From NCBI GenBank assembly GCA_001557505.1, contig LSAX01000003.1:3596001-3660000 (forward strand): a stretch of 64,000 bases of DNA, read 5' to 3'. The DNA is from Reticulascus tulasneorum. Taxonomy: Eukaryota; Ascomycota; Sordariomycetes; Glomerellales; Reticulascaceae. The notes beneath the pieces were generated by a model. That model ran no database searches and was not told the DNA's origin. It saw only the letters and a list, made by a program, of their open reading frames with translations. Every line of letters starts with the position of its first letter. Within the stretch, counting starts at the first letter, position 1. Positions 32,983 to 42,846 of the stretch are shown here, piece by piece. Both the position numbers and the translations under genes were made by a program.

Positions 32983-35416
32983 ATGGCCAAGTCCCGTAGG
33001 AGTCGTGTTGTTTCAAAGTTCTTAGGCCATTTCTCCAGCCCAGCAGACTCCGGTTACTCCTCCGCGGACGTATCTCCAGAGAGATGCGGAACGCCCGTTA
33101 ACTATTACCTTGGTTTCGACGGCCCGGGCTCGTTGGTGAGCTATGACTCTTCGTATAAGAGCGGGGAGCCCTCCAACCCGGTGACGCCCTGCAAGCCTCA
33201 GTCTAAATTCATAAGGTCTTTAGCTTCAAAGACCAATCTTTCGTTGCCCTCGCCAGTCGCAGATGTAACTCTGAAACCATTAAAGCGGGAAGCTTCCGCT
33301 CGGCCGACGCAGCGTGCTACTGGTTCTCTCAAATCCCCTGATCGATTTGTGCCCGTCCGAGATGGTTCTATTCCCACCTTCGAAAAGTACCGCACAACGA
33401 AGCAGGTCGAGGATCTGTCGCCTTCCGAAAAGTTGCTCAGGCATGGCAGCGCCAGCCCTGATCCATTTTCTATTCGGCGAAGGGCCGTGGTATCCATGGC
33501 TTCAGACTTTCGCCCAACTTTGAGATCTGACACGATTGGTGAGCCCCTATCTCACCAGCACCGGTATTAGCTGACAGCAACAGTTGGAACCGTTCTTGGA
33601 CCACTTCCCCAGAATCAAAGGGTAGTCGGCGAAAGGCGGGCAAGCAATGGGACCGTCTGGGCAGTTGGTGGAATCGCACCCAGCGGGGCTGCAATCGATG
33701 ATGGCCACGGGCGGCTCATTCGTAGCGGAACGAACGCGCAACTCTTCACTACGAATTTCCCCAGCTCGAAGCCCAAGGCGAACGAGGAGAGCGAGAAGCA
33801 TGAAGGTCGGCTTGCCACTGCTTTAAACATTGACCAAGCCACGAGAATCCTCGACTTTTATCAGTTCTCAACTTTCCCCTATTGTTCCCCAAAACAGAAA
33901 GTGAGGCAAGCTCTTATTGACCTGAAGACAACATGGAATGGCACCGAATGGATTAAGAAAGACAACCAACAAAGTACGGTGAAACCTAAGGTGTGTATTG
34001 TTCTCCTCCATCTTGCTGACATTCGCCCAAGAAGCTTCGCGGCCGCCCGAGACTAGAGCTTTACCAGTAGCGCCATTCAAAGTGCTAGATGCCCCGAATC
34101 TTCGTGATGACTACTACTGCTCGATACTTGCATACTCAGCAACTTGCTCAACTCTTGCAGTCGGGCTGGGCAACATACTCTACGGCTGGTCAGAGCCATT
34201 AGGGGTCAAGGTGCTAAACCAAGGTGGCTCTGATGCTTGGTTGACTTCGGTTGCCTTTTCATCTACCAATGGGAGCAAGTGCATCCTTGCATTTAGCAGG
34301 TCGAACGGATATTTAGGTCTGATGTCACTTTACGACAGCTTGCTTCCTCGATTCGACTGCCAACAGCCATTCCCTATAAACTGCGTTGGTTAGCGGCCGA
34401 CGAGTACGACGAGGCAGTCCAAAAATCCCTACTCACCAGGCATCAACGTTTTGACCGAAGACTTACTCGTTGGTGACGAGATGGGGAACGTCTACTACTA
34501 TATCGTCGAATGGCCGTCAGCATGGGAAGTTGAGAGAGACAACTGGCCGGGTACCATGACACTGGTAGGTCGCATTACAGTCCATGCTCAGCAAATTTGT
34601 GCACTCGTCTGGTCCCCCAATGGCGAATTCTTTGCCTCTGGCGCCAACGACAACCTCTGTTGTTTGTTTGAAGTAGAGAAGTTATTCCAGCGGAAACGGC
34701 GCGGCAGCACATCAAGTTCAACTATTCGCCGAGCCAAACGACCACAGAGTCACAGCATCTCGGAATATGATAGTCATGGGAGCGAGGAGCCAGCCTCTAT
34801 GGCTGAAGATGGAACGAGCATTCGCACAGTTAGAACATCGCCAGACAGCGTCAGGCACATCAAAGCCGGATCAGAAAACCACCGATGGATACATGGTGCT
34901 GCAGTCAAAGCTATCGCGTTCTGTCCCTGGCAGGATGGGCTCATTGCAACAGGTGGTGGATCCAACGACAAGTGCATTCATTTCTTCCACACACGGTCTG
35001 GAGCAGCTCTCGCTACCATCTTCGTTGCATCGCAGGTAACGTCGCTCATCTGGTCAACCACCCGCCGCGAGATCGCTGCGACATTTGGGTACGCTCAGCC
35101 AGAACATCCCTATCGTATTGCGGTCTTCAGCTGGCCAGATTGCAAGCAAGTTGGGGCTATCCCGTAGGACGGTGAGCATCGTGCCTTGTATGCTATTCCC
35201 TATCCCGGGGGGCCGGGTGATGCACGAAACCAGTCTGAGAGTCGGACAGCCAAGGAAGGCTGTATAGTTGTGGCTGCGAGTGACGAAAGCGTGAAGTTCC
35301 ATGAGGTATGGTCGGCGGAGCAGAGAGCTACTTTTGGGGGCTCGGGCATGCTTGGTGGGAGTGACATTTTGGAGGGATTGGAAGGCATTGATAAGGAAGG
35401 GGATATCATTCGTTGA
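32983..35416 (+). CDS. ama1: meiotic APC/C activator AMA1, interrupted by two TAG codons
   Basis: CDC20/Cdh1-type activator. Exons 32983-33538, 33584-about 33973 and about 34032-35416; the second intron boundary is inferred (GTACGG...CCCAAG with a TGCTGAC branch). Reading two in-frame TAGs as sense gives 776 codons. The C-box is DRFVPVR at 120-126; then SPSEKLLR, the WD40 propeller starting FKVLDAPNLRDDYYCS, and a C-terminal Ile-Arg tail (GDIIR) that docks on the APC/C. The TAGs, at 34391 (codon ~436) and 35165 (~694), fall where I expect Trp: CVG-TAG-RPTS and AIP-TAG-DGEHRALYAIPYPGG. Translation without correction would stop before most of the propeller. Sexual-stage A-to-I editing (UAG to UGG) is the best explanation; a pseudogene is the alternative. 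It opposes SYN8, with 464 bp between stops. Confidence 0.86.
34384..34402 (+). other. first in-frame TAG of AMA1 in a hairpin loop
   Basis: Stem CGUUGG (34384-34389) pairs over all six positions with CCGACG (34397-34402), with one U-G wobble. The seven-base loop UUAGCGG holds the TAG, with its A at 34392. Candidate A-to-I editing site. Confidence 0.7.
35156..35177 (+). other. second in-frame TAG of AMA1 in a small hairpin loop
   Basis: CCG (35162-35164) can pair with CGG (35170-35172), leaving loop UAGGA with the A at 35166. An outer GCU/AGC pairing (35156-35158 with 35175-35177) can extend it across bulges. This stem is weaker than the first. Confidence 0.5.
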
Positions 35417-35880
35417 TTCGGCGCTTCGATGGCCTCGTATGGGGGCTCTGGACTGGTTAAGGTGCCAAATTGCTTAACTCTAGACGGTGGGGATAGGAAT
35501 TACGGGAAGAATGATACTATTATGAATGAGCCACTCTGCTCTAGAGAAGTTTGATACACGAAGACGTGATGAGAGGCCCTCTGCTAAACCTATCTCACGT
35601 GAGAGGGTAATAAATATCCTTGGAAAGAACTTGACAACATCGCGCTATCCATGCTCGTTGGCCAGCCCAAGATGCGTGCTGTCCTGCCGCGAGCGCATAT
35701 ACCTAAATGGCAGAATAACGGAAAGCAAATCTACCGTCAACTCCAAACCATCCGATGCGCCGGTTCCCGAAAGCCACTGTACCCAGTTCTCAGTTGCCAG
35801 CTTGTGGTTCCTGAGAGCTACCCAACCCCCCTCTTCGTCTTCGAGCTTCAAGCCCACCGACACCAACACGGTCCCTCCCA
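35417..35880. other. convergent 3' flanks of AMA1 and SYN8
   Basis: Presumed 3' UTRs only. Confidence 0.5.
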
Positions 35881-36806
35881 TCATTTGAGAACCGCAATCA
35901 GGAGAATCAGAATGATAATCAGCGCTATGATGATCATCATCTGCTTGCTCTCGCCGGCGTCCTTGGCTATCTTCCCCAGCGACCTCTTGGCCCGATCCAG
36001 CCGACTCACATGCCGATCCGTGACCACATCCACCTCGTCCAGCATGGCGACTTGGCTGTCCAGCTCATCGCCGATTTGCATGCTCAGCTCTCGCTGGCGG
36101 CCGATACTCTCGCCCAGCCGATCCAGGTGCTCGTCCTGCTCCGAGAGGACCTGGTTGTGGTAGGTATGGATCTGCTCATTGGACAGCCCCTCGGCGTGGT
36201 CCCTGTAGCCGGCCGAGTCCGGGTCGTCGCGGTAGGGCTGGTGGCTGCCGAAGAGCTGGGCCTCGACATCGCCGTCTGGGGGCAGCGGCGAGTCGGAGAA
36301 ACGGACTGTTTTCGGGGAGGGGGCTGCGGCGGCGAGGACGGCGGAGTTGCGGAGGGACTTCTTGAGTGGCTTGGTCGAGGTTGCGTGGGCGAAGTCGCCG
36401 CTTAGAAGAGGGTCGTTGGGGTGGGTTAGGGTCGAGGTCGTGCCGGGACTGGAGAAGCCGTGGAACTGTGAGGTGAGGTCGTTGTATTGTTTCTGCAGCG
36501 AAGGCAACGAGTCGCTGATTGTCAACGCGGCGCTGGGTCATCAGTTAGTTCCAGCCATTGTCCTCGATCGCGAAGCTCGTAGCCTCTAGAGGTAGCAAAA
36601 GTGACGTACGTTTCATCGCCCGCGTCCTGCAGGCGCTTCTCCTCCTTCTGCAGCGCCTCGAGCCCATCGCGGAACTGGTCGAGCGAGCGCGAGATATGGC
36701 CGTCTTGCGTGTCGCTCTCGAGGTTGAGGGATTGCGCTCGTTGGCGCTCGAGGAGGGACAGCTTCACGTGGTCGGCGAGCAGGAAGAGCTGGTTCGGGTT
36801 CGACAT
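35881..36806 (-). CDS. syn8: endosomal Qc-SNARE, SYN8-like
   Basis: Exons 36806-36610 and 36532-35881, with a 77-nt intron (GTACGT...CCCAG, branch ACTAAC), give 282 residues. A helical N-terminal region precedes the SNARE motif, about residues 195-255 (from the HNQVLSEQDEHLDRLGESIGRQRELSMQI region to VTDRHVSRLDRAKRSLGKI). In it the central zero-layer Gln is the Q of LSMQIGDEL. A single C-terminal membrane anchor follows: MMIIIALIIILILLIAVLK. Tail-anchored Qc-SNAREs of this type act in endosome and vacuole fusion. The closest match I know is the Syn8/syntaxin-8 group; Tlg1 or Syx6-like is less likely because of length and the long N-terminal part. Confidence 0.85.
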
Positions 36807-39296
36807 TTTCGGGGCGTGGGGAGATGGCCCGCCGGTGGCGACGGGGTCCGAGGCAGATGGGAGGGTGAGGCGCCGAGTACGTAGCTGGCTACGGAGGAGG
36901 GTAGGGCGTTTGGTGATAGATGGAGGAAATGTTCGTTGAAGACTGGTCGTTCCGCGGCGGGTGTTGGAGACTGAGACGGCTAGGGTGGAGTGGGTGGATT
37001 ACGTGTGTGTCGAAGGCAGACGGGCCATGCAGGGCCTGGGCTTGGGTCGCCAAGCAGGTGACGAAATACCCGGTCTTACTGGCAAATCGACCTGAATAGA
37101 ACGTTTGTCGAGTTCGGAGATTATTAGATTGAATATGTAGCCGAACATCAAGGGTTCTTGTAAGTTCTTTACATGAATACCTTCTGATAGGGGCATTGTA
37201 TCTACCAATCATAAAAGATAGCTCTTTCTGCGCGGACAGCAGCTGCTGGGACAGTCTTCCATCCAGGTCCGGCCCAGGTGCATCGGATTCTAGGCCACCC
37301 GCTTGACGGTCGCTTACAGGGGCAGTGCTTGGCGCCGGGAAGCGAATCAGATGTAAACGGCCAGGCTTGCCTCTGACGTTCTTGGTCCTGAGCCATGGAA
37401 TCGGGAGATCAACTATATGCCAATAGTTATGGTTTTGTACGATTTTAAGACTAGTCTTAGGAATTGAAAGTACACAGGCATTAAATGTTGCCCAATGTGT
37501 TGTCACATGAGATTAGCTTTTGCTTCACTGCAGCAGGCGCGTCCTCATCATGCAAGCTTGTACTTGCGAATCGTTGACCTCATACGCAATAATACTAAAG
37601 TAACGATCGACTCGTCCAAGTGACAACGCTGTAGAGAGTCAAGTCTAAAGCTCAAGAGAAGAAACTCTTGAACATCCCATCTCTCCATTCCAAAGCGACC
37701 AAGTATCACGAAGTGATATAATGCAAATGAATACCTATTGAGCTTTCTGTTCCCAAAACAACACCAAATCTGGCAAAAGGTCACATTTCTCCCACACGCC
37801 TCGTCTCCCTCATTCTGAATATATACTACTGGCTTCCGATCACTCCAGCTGGGCTTTCTTGAAGGCGAGCCTACGGTTGTGTACTTACACCCACCCGTTC
37901 TGCAAATGTCTTGCCGGGTGATATTCTCTTCTGAGTGCTTCTGGCACTTACACATGGACTACAAACAATCTTCAACAGGAGCAGTGCCCTCCCCTATCAA
38001 GTAAAGCTATCATTTCTGGTGGCCAAGATGCTTCCTAGGTCGTATATTGCCAAGAGAGACGAGAGGTCTGCCCCCTCCAGTGGAGAAGAATAGAATATCT
38101 ATGCCATGGCTCCATAACAATGTCATGGTCAGGAGACTAGAAGGTGATGTAATTGAGCAGTCTCTGTGCACCCCATCACAACAGCTAGCACCAGACATGC
38201 CGGGTCCAAGATTGACTCCCGGACGCATGAGATTCTAGGAGATACCATGAACTTGTCACGCATCGACCTCCCAGCCGCTTTCCACTAACAAGGACAACGG
38301 ATATAACATCTCCTTAACTATATGTGGCGGAAGACGCAGAGTCTTCATCTCTTCGGCCATACACCATGTGGTTAGGAAATGAAGGGTTTATCCTCGATGA
38401 GCTTCAGTTGACATTCGGTTACGTTGGCTACGCAGGACGTGGCTAGAAGGACTTTATGGGTTATGTAGGACCTGGCTTACACGTCGCAGGTCCAGAGCGT
38501 AGACTAAGCTTGTCACATTTATTTTGAATGGGGGGAATAAGAGAATATATACCAATGACTGCAATTCGTTGCTAGATAAAGTCAACTTCGTATGCAGTAC
38601 CCGTGTCACCATCCTTATCTTAGCTTGAAGATCATCATCCAGGAAACGTCGTTGGACCGTTGAAGAAGTGCCGATCGACCACTTCCTATCTACCAAGACA
38701 CTTGAACGACAGATTGGTTTAATGGCGTGTGGGAGATGGCCTACGTTTTGGTGTGACTTAAATCTTATATACAGTAAGATTCGTTGACTTCACTCTGCAA
38801 AGGCTCGGGAGGAAGTGCTGAGATTACCTCATGCGAAGAAGCCTCTGCCCAAGAGCTTTGGCCATATTACTACTGATAAGCTTGCAGTCTTGCACATCTT
38901 ACTCATGCTCCGATAAATTGAGCACCAAGTCATTCCAGATCATAGGGGAAATTGAATGACACGACTAATTATCATAGCCGTCAGACATTTGATCAAGGTC
39001 CACCACCGGTCAAGCTCCTGGATTCCCAGCTCATGATCTTATTCTTCGGGCGGCAGCAACCCTGCCACCATCGGGGAATGTGAACTAAAGTGAGATGAGC
39101 AACGTCCATACCATCTAACATGTCAATTCAGTCCTGTATTCATCGAGCTGGACATGAAGATAAAATTTGAACAATTCAATCTATTCCCAGTCGTCACCTA
39201 TGCATATGAGTACAACCACCCCGCCCTATGAACAATACCATCTACCCGGTAGATACCCGATGAAACCCTTGGGACTCTAGATCCAACCGAAGGACC
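36807..39296. other. 2.5-kb gene-poor region
   Basis: Between the SYN8 start and the 3' end of the small mitochondrial gene. The longest frames, 36889-37506 and 37548-37955 on the minus strand, lack motifs, partner exons and coding character. No repeats or RNA genes identified. Confidence 0.45.
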
Positions 39297-39767
39297 TTAC
39301 AATCCATCGCGCATGCTGGTTCCGGCTTTCGAGGTCTCCTCAGCGGCCTTCTTCGTCCGCTCCTGCAGCGCCGCCGGATCCTCATGCCCAGACCGGTCCG
39401 CCTTTAGGGCCTCCTCCGAGTCGGATGCCAGCTCGGGCTTCCAGTGGCCCTTGCCATCCTTCTGCTTCTTCAGCGAATCCTGCTTGTGCTTGTCGTGGTC
39501 GGCTTCTAGAGAGGCGTTTCCGTTAGAATCTATGACCAGAGCCACGCAGCACGACGGGCAAACGGGCAGACATGATAATGAACTACCAAGTGCTTCGCCA
39601 TGCTATGCAGAGGGGAAAGGATTGGGCAACTCACGACCAGACGATTCCTTCAAGCCAGAGCTCGCGCTCGATGAGAATGCAAAGCTCCGTCCCATGACCG
39701 CCATTCTCCCCACATTGACGCTGGCCCTCATAGCCGGGCTCGAGACGGATAGGAATCGGGAAGACAT
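39297..39767 (-). CDS. small mitochondrial protein of unknown function
   Basis: Exons 39767-39635 and 39529-39297, with a 105-nt intron (GTGAGT...GTCATAG), give 121 residues. The first ~38 residues are a classic mitochondrial presequence (MSSRFLSVSSPAMRASVNVG, then RMAVMGRSFAFSSSAS): basic, Ser-rich and acid-free. The mature part is very hydrophilic (HDKHKQDSLKKQKDGKGHWKP, LASDSEEALKADR, ALQERTKKAAEET) and probably helical or disordered. I know similar short GHWKPELAS proteins across ascomycetes, but no assigned role. It may be stress-related; that is speculation. Confidence 0.77.
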
Positions 39768-42204
39768 CTTCTGCGGATTCGTTCGGCTTCGTTTCAATCT
39801 GACGATGGCGATTGGCGTCTGGTGGTCCCAATTGAGTCTTTCTTGAAGTCTGGCTGGAATCTCTCTTTGTCTGGCTGGAGCGTATTGTATGAAAAGGAAA
39901 CGAAGAAACACCGCAGTCGGGAAACACACACCAGGTTCCAGGGCTTTACTTTTCGCATGACGTCACCGTTACCTACTTACCTAAGAGCTACGCTGTGCTA
40001 AAGCCGAGCTCCAGCGCATGTGGATTGTCCTTCGGCTCGAAGGAGAGAGAGGGGAATGGCTTACATAATGCGGATCCCGCCAACTGGGATGCTGCAATTT
40101 CCAATTTTCTCCTGCAACTCGTGTCTGTACCGATTCCGCCAGCCAAAAAGGAAACAAAAGTAAGGTAGATGTAGACATGCATGCGGGCAGCTCCAGCACA
40201 CCTGCCATCAGATGACGCCAGGTGGGCGCTGTCGAGCGGTGCTCTGGATGGGAACTAACCTTCCTAGCAGGCACGTTCACTCACCTGCCTGTCGTGGGCA
40301 ACCCACACACGGGGCAATGTGCACCGCAGCTGGTATCACTCGGACATTTGCAGACGGGCTGGTAAGCGCAGGATGAACTACCTACCTAGTTTCACTGAAA
40401 CCGACCTATGGCTATTGAGAAGTGAAAGGCAAAAGGCAAAGGGCGTACCTGCCATATGGATTCGCAGCAATAATAAGGGGCTTCTATGCCACCCACCCCC
40501 GGGGGCATGTAATGGGGGAGATGAGTCTACTGATACCCCTCTTCCTCCCTCCTTCTCCTCCCCCAGATGAGGCAGCTAGTCAGATTCCGGCCAGCCTGTC
40601 GAAATGCACAACCGGATCAGGAGACCACTAGCATAGACTTTGAGAAATGAGGCATCAATTAACCTGAGTAGTCATAGGAAGTGGTCTAGAATCCCCCAGC
40701 ACTCTATCCCGCAAAGCGTTCAACGTACATCTCAGCTCGGGCGAGGTCTCACACAGGACCCTGGTCCAGGGGGAGCACAGGCACTCCCGGTCTTACCGTT
40801 GACTCCGCATATCTGCACATAATCGATTCTCATATCAGTTCACACAGGTTCATGGCACACGAGAAGCAGCAGCATAATGGTGAACCAAGAATCGTATCGT
40901 ATATTTCCGCCTTGCCAGCATCTTGTGCAAGGTCGAAATGGGCACTACCAAGACATCCCGGGAAAGCTCGTCAGTCGGGGTCCCCCAATGGACACTCCAA
41001 CAACCTCGAGCCTTTCCTATACATTTGAACACCGACAACACAAAAGACACCCAACCTGGTATCCCCCATCACCACATTCCGATTCCCATTGTATCATATC
41101 ATACCGCTCCCAAAACACGCAACACTCCCAGATGCTTTGCGACAAGTGCCCAGACAAGGTTGTTCCACCTTCCACAATCCCCCCCAGTTGCCCTGAGATG
41201 CTGAACCCGTACAAGAGAAGCCCGTCCCAGGAAGAACTAAGTAGTAGTAGTAGAGTGTAAAAAAAAAGGAAGAGAATCAGGATATCAAGCCCGTGTTCCC
41301 GTCCTCCCCGTGATACAAAGAAACAGAAAAGACTTTGACCAACTCCAACCTTCCACCATGAAAGGCTCGAACCCCGTTTCCAGCTTTGGAGATTCCGCAA
41401 AACAATAGCAAAACGCACGTCTTTGCCCGCCACCGACCAGTTGATATTTCCCATGTAAGACCATAACAAGAACACCCATTTGCCCCCGCTTTGAACAAGC
41501 TGCTGAAAAGACACTCATTCTATATGTCGAGAAATTCTTTTTTCTTTGGAATGACTTCGTGACCCATGAACGTCACCATGATGAGAGCAAGAGAATTTTG
41601 TATCATCTTGGAGGCGCAAAAATGAAGTCGAAAACCCCCCGCTACCCGTGAAACGAGAATAGATGCCGAAGATTAGAGAGTACCCGAAAAACTCCGCCGT
41701 AGTGTGTGATTAGAACACCGATGCAATGTTTGTTGAAATGCAAAACCACCTTTTTGGTGAAACGCCCCATTCATGCCGGAAAACAGCCCCATCTTTCGAG
41801 GTCGGGACACAAGAATTTTGTGGTATTTAGTCGAAGAAAAGCCGAAACAAAACAAAAATGGTATCGATGTTGTCTCTCAGGTCGCGCCAAGGTAAAGCCT
41901 GAAAACGAATAATTGTCGGTTTAAACAGGGTATGTCGAGTAGGGATGTTTGTACAGGAGAGATTAGGGATGGGCCTGATGGAGTTGGAAACCAGCAGTCC
42001 CGCCGAAGCCTCGAGTACCCAGCCCGCAAGAGAAAAATCATCGATGCCACTTGTGTTGATTTGGTTTATCGGTGCCCGCCAAGATGAGACGACTGCCTGA
42101 GAGATGAATGAGCAGCGCGTCGTACAGATCAGATTGCAACGGCGCAGACGGCGAGGTCAGCGCCAATCCCGGCTCCCTTCGCAGAGAGCGGGCGCGACGA
42201 CCTC
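39768..42204. other. 2.4-kb intergenic region
   Basis: Upstream of the small mitochondrial gene and 3' of the next minus-strand gene. It contains TTACCTACTTACCTAAG (39969) and CTACCTACCTAG (about 40378) motifs. No gene is supported. Confidence 0.45.
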
Positions 42205-42846
42205 TTACCATCTCCGGCCGATGCCCTGCTGCATCCTGGCGGGTGATACCGACGGCGGTGGGCTGGACATGGAAATGCCCGTGGCGGGATTGATGATGGG
42301 GATGGCGTTGCGGACGCGAGTAGCGGCAGGCTGGTGCAGCTTGAGGCTCGAGTGCTGGCTCTGGAATGTGGGAGGAATGAAGGGTGGAGATGAGGAGTTG
42401 AGCGAGAATGCAGGAGCCACAGTCTGGGGCTGCTGGGTGGGAGAGGATTCGGGCGAGTTGCTCGCGAGAGATGAGCGTTCGGAAGCGCTATGGATGGAAA
42501 CCATCTGATGGGAACAGGCCATGGTCAGTCGACTGTTTGTTTAGATGTACACGGACCATCAACAAGCAAGACTTACGTCGCTTTCTGTCAGGAGGCCGGG
42601 GCAGAACTCCATGTCGTCCTCGAGGTCAAAGGAGCGGCCGGCCTCGAACTTGGTGCGGAAGGTCGACAGCGATGCCGACTCAGTCAGCTCCTTCATGCTG
42701 CGCACGCCGCGGAATTGTCTGTGGGAGTTCTGGGAGACCGACAGCCTCGGTGCTCTCCGATTCCGCCCGCCATGATGACTGTGGGAGGCACCGGGTAGCG
42801 CCGGGGTAGGATGTGCCTGGTGGTTGAAGTGGTAGTATTGAGACAT
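42205..42846 (-). CDS. conserved fungal protein of unknown function
   Basis: Exons 42846-42577 and 42504-42205, with a 72-nt intron (GTAAGT...CATCAG), give 189 residues. It starts MSQYYHFNHQAHP and has no membrane or signal segment. Three blocks look constrained: RRAPRLSVSQNSHRQFRGVRSM, FEAGRSFDLEDDMEFCPGLL, and the C-terminal ATRVRNAIPIINPATG followed by SVSPARMQQGIGRRW. The middle is Ser/Pro/Gln-rich and probably disordered. I recall similar short proteins in other Sordariomycetes, annotated as hypothetical. The pattern of short linear blocks in a disordered chain suggests a regulatory or scaffold protein, but no function can be named. It is preceded by the longest gene-free stretch in the window. 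Confidence 0.75.

Noticed and set aside
34389..34439. 51-nt intron (GTTAGC...CACCAG) that would remove the first AMA1 TAG
   Set aside because: The removed bases code RPTSTTRQSKNPYSPG, which fits the family; there is no good branch site; and it cannot explain the second TAG. Gene finders may still call it.
36889..37506. 205-codon minus-strand frame upstream of SYN8
   Set aside because: Composition and lack of motifs suggest promoter DNA.
37548..37955. 135-codon Cys-containing minus-strand frame
   Set aside because: No signal peptide, no partner exon and no family resemblance.
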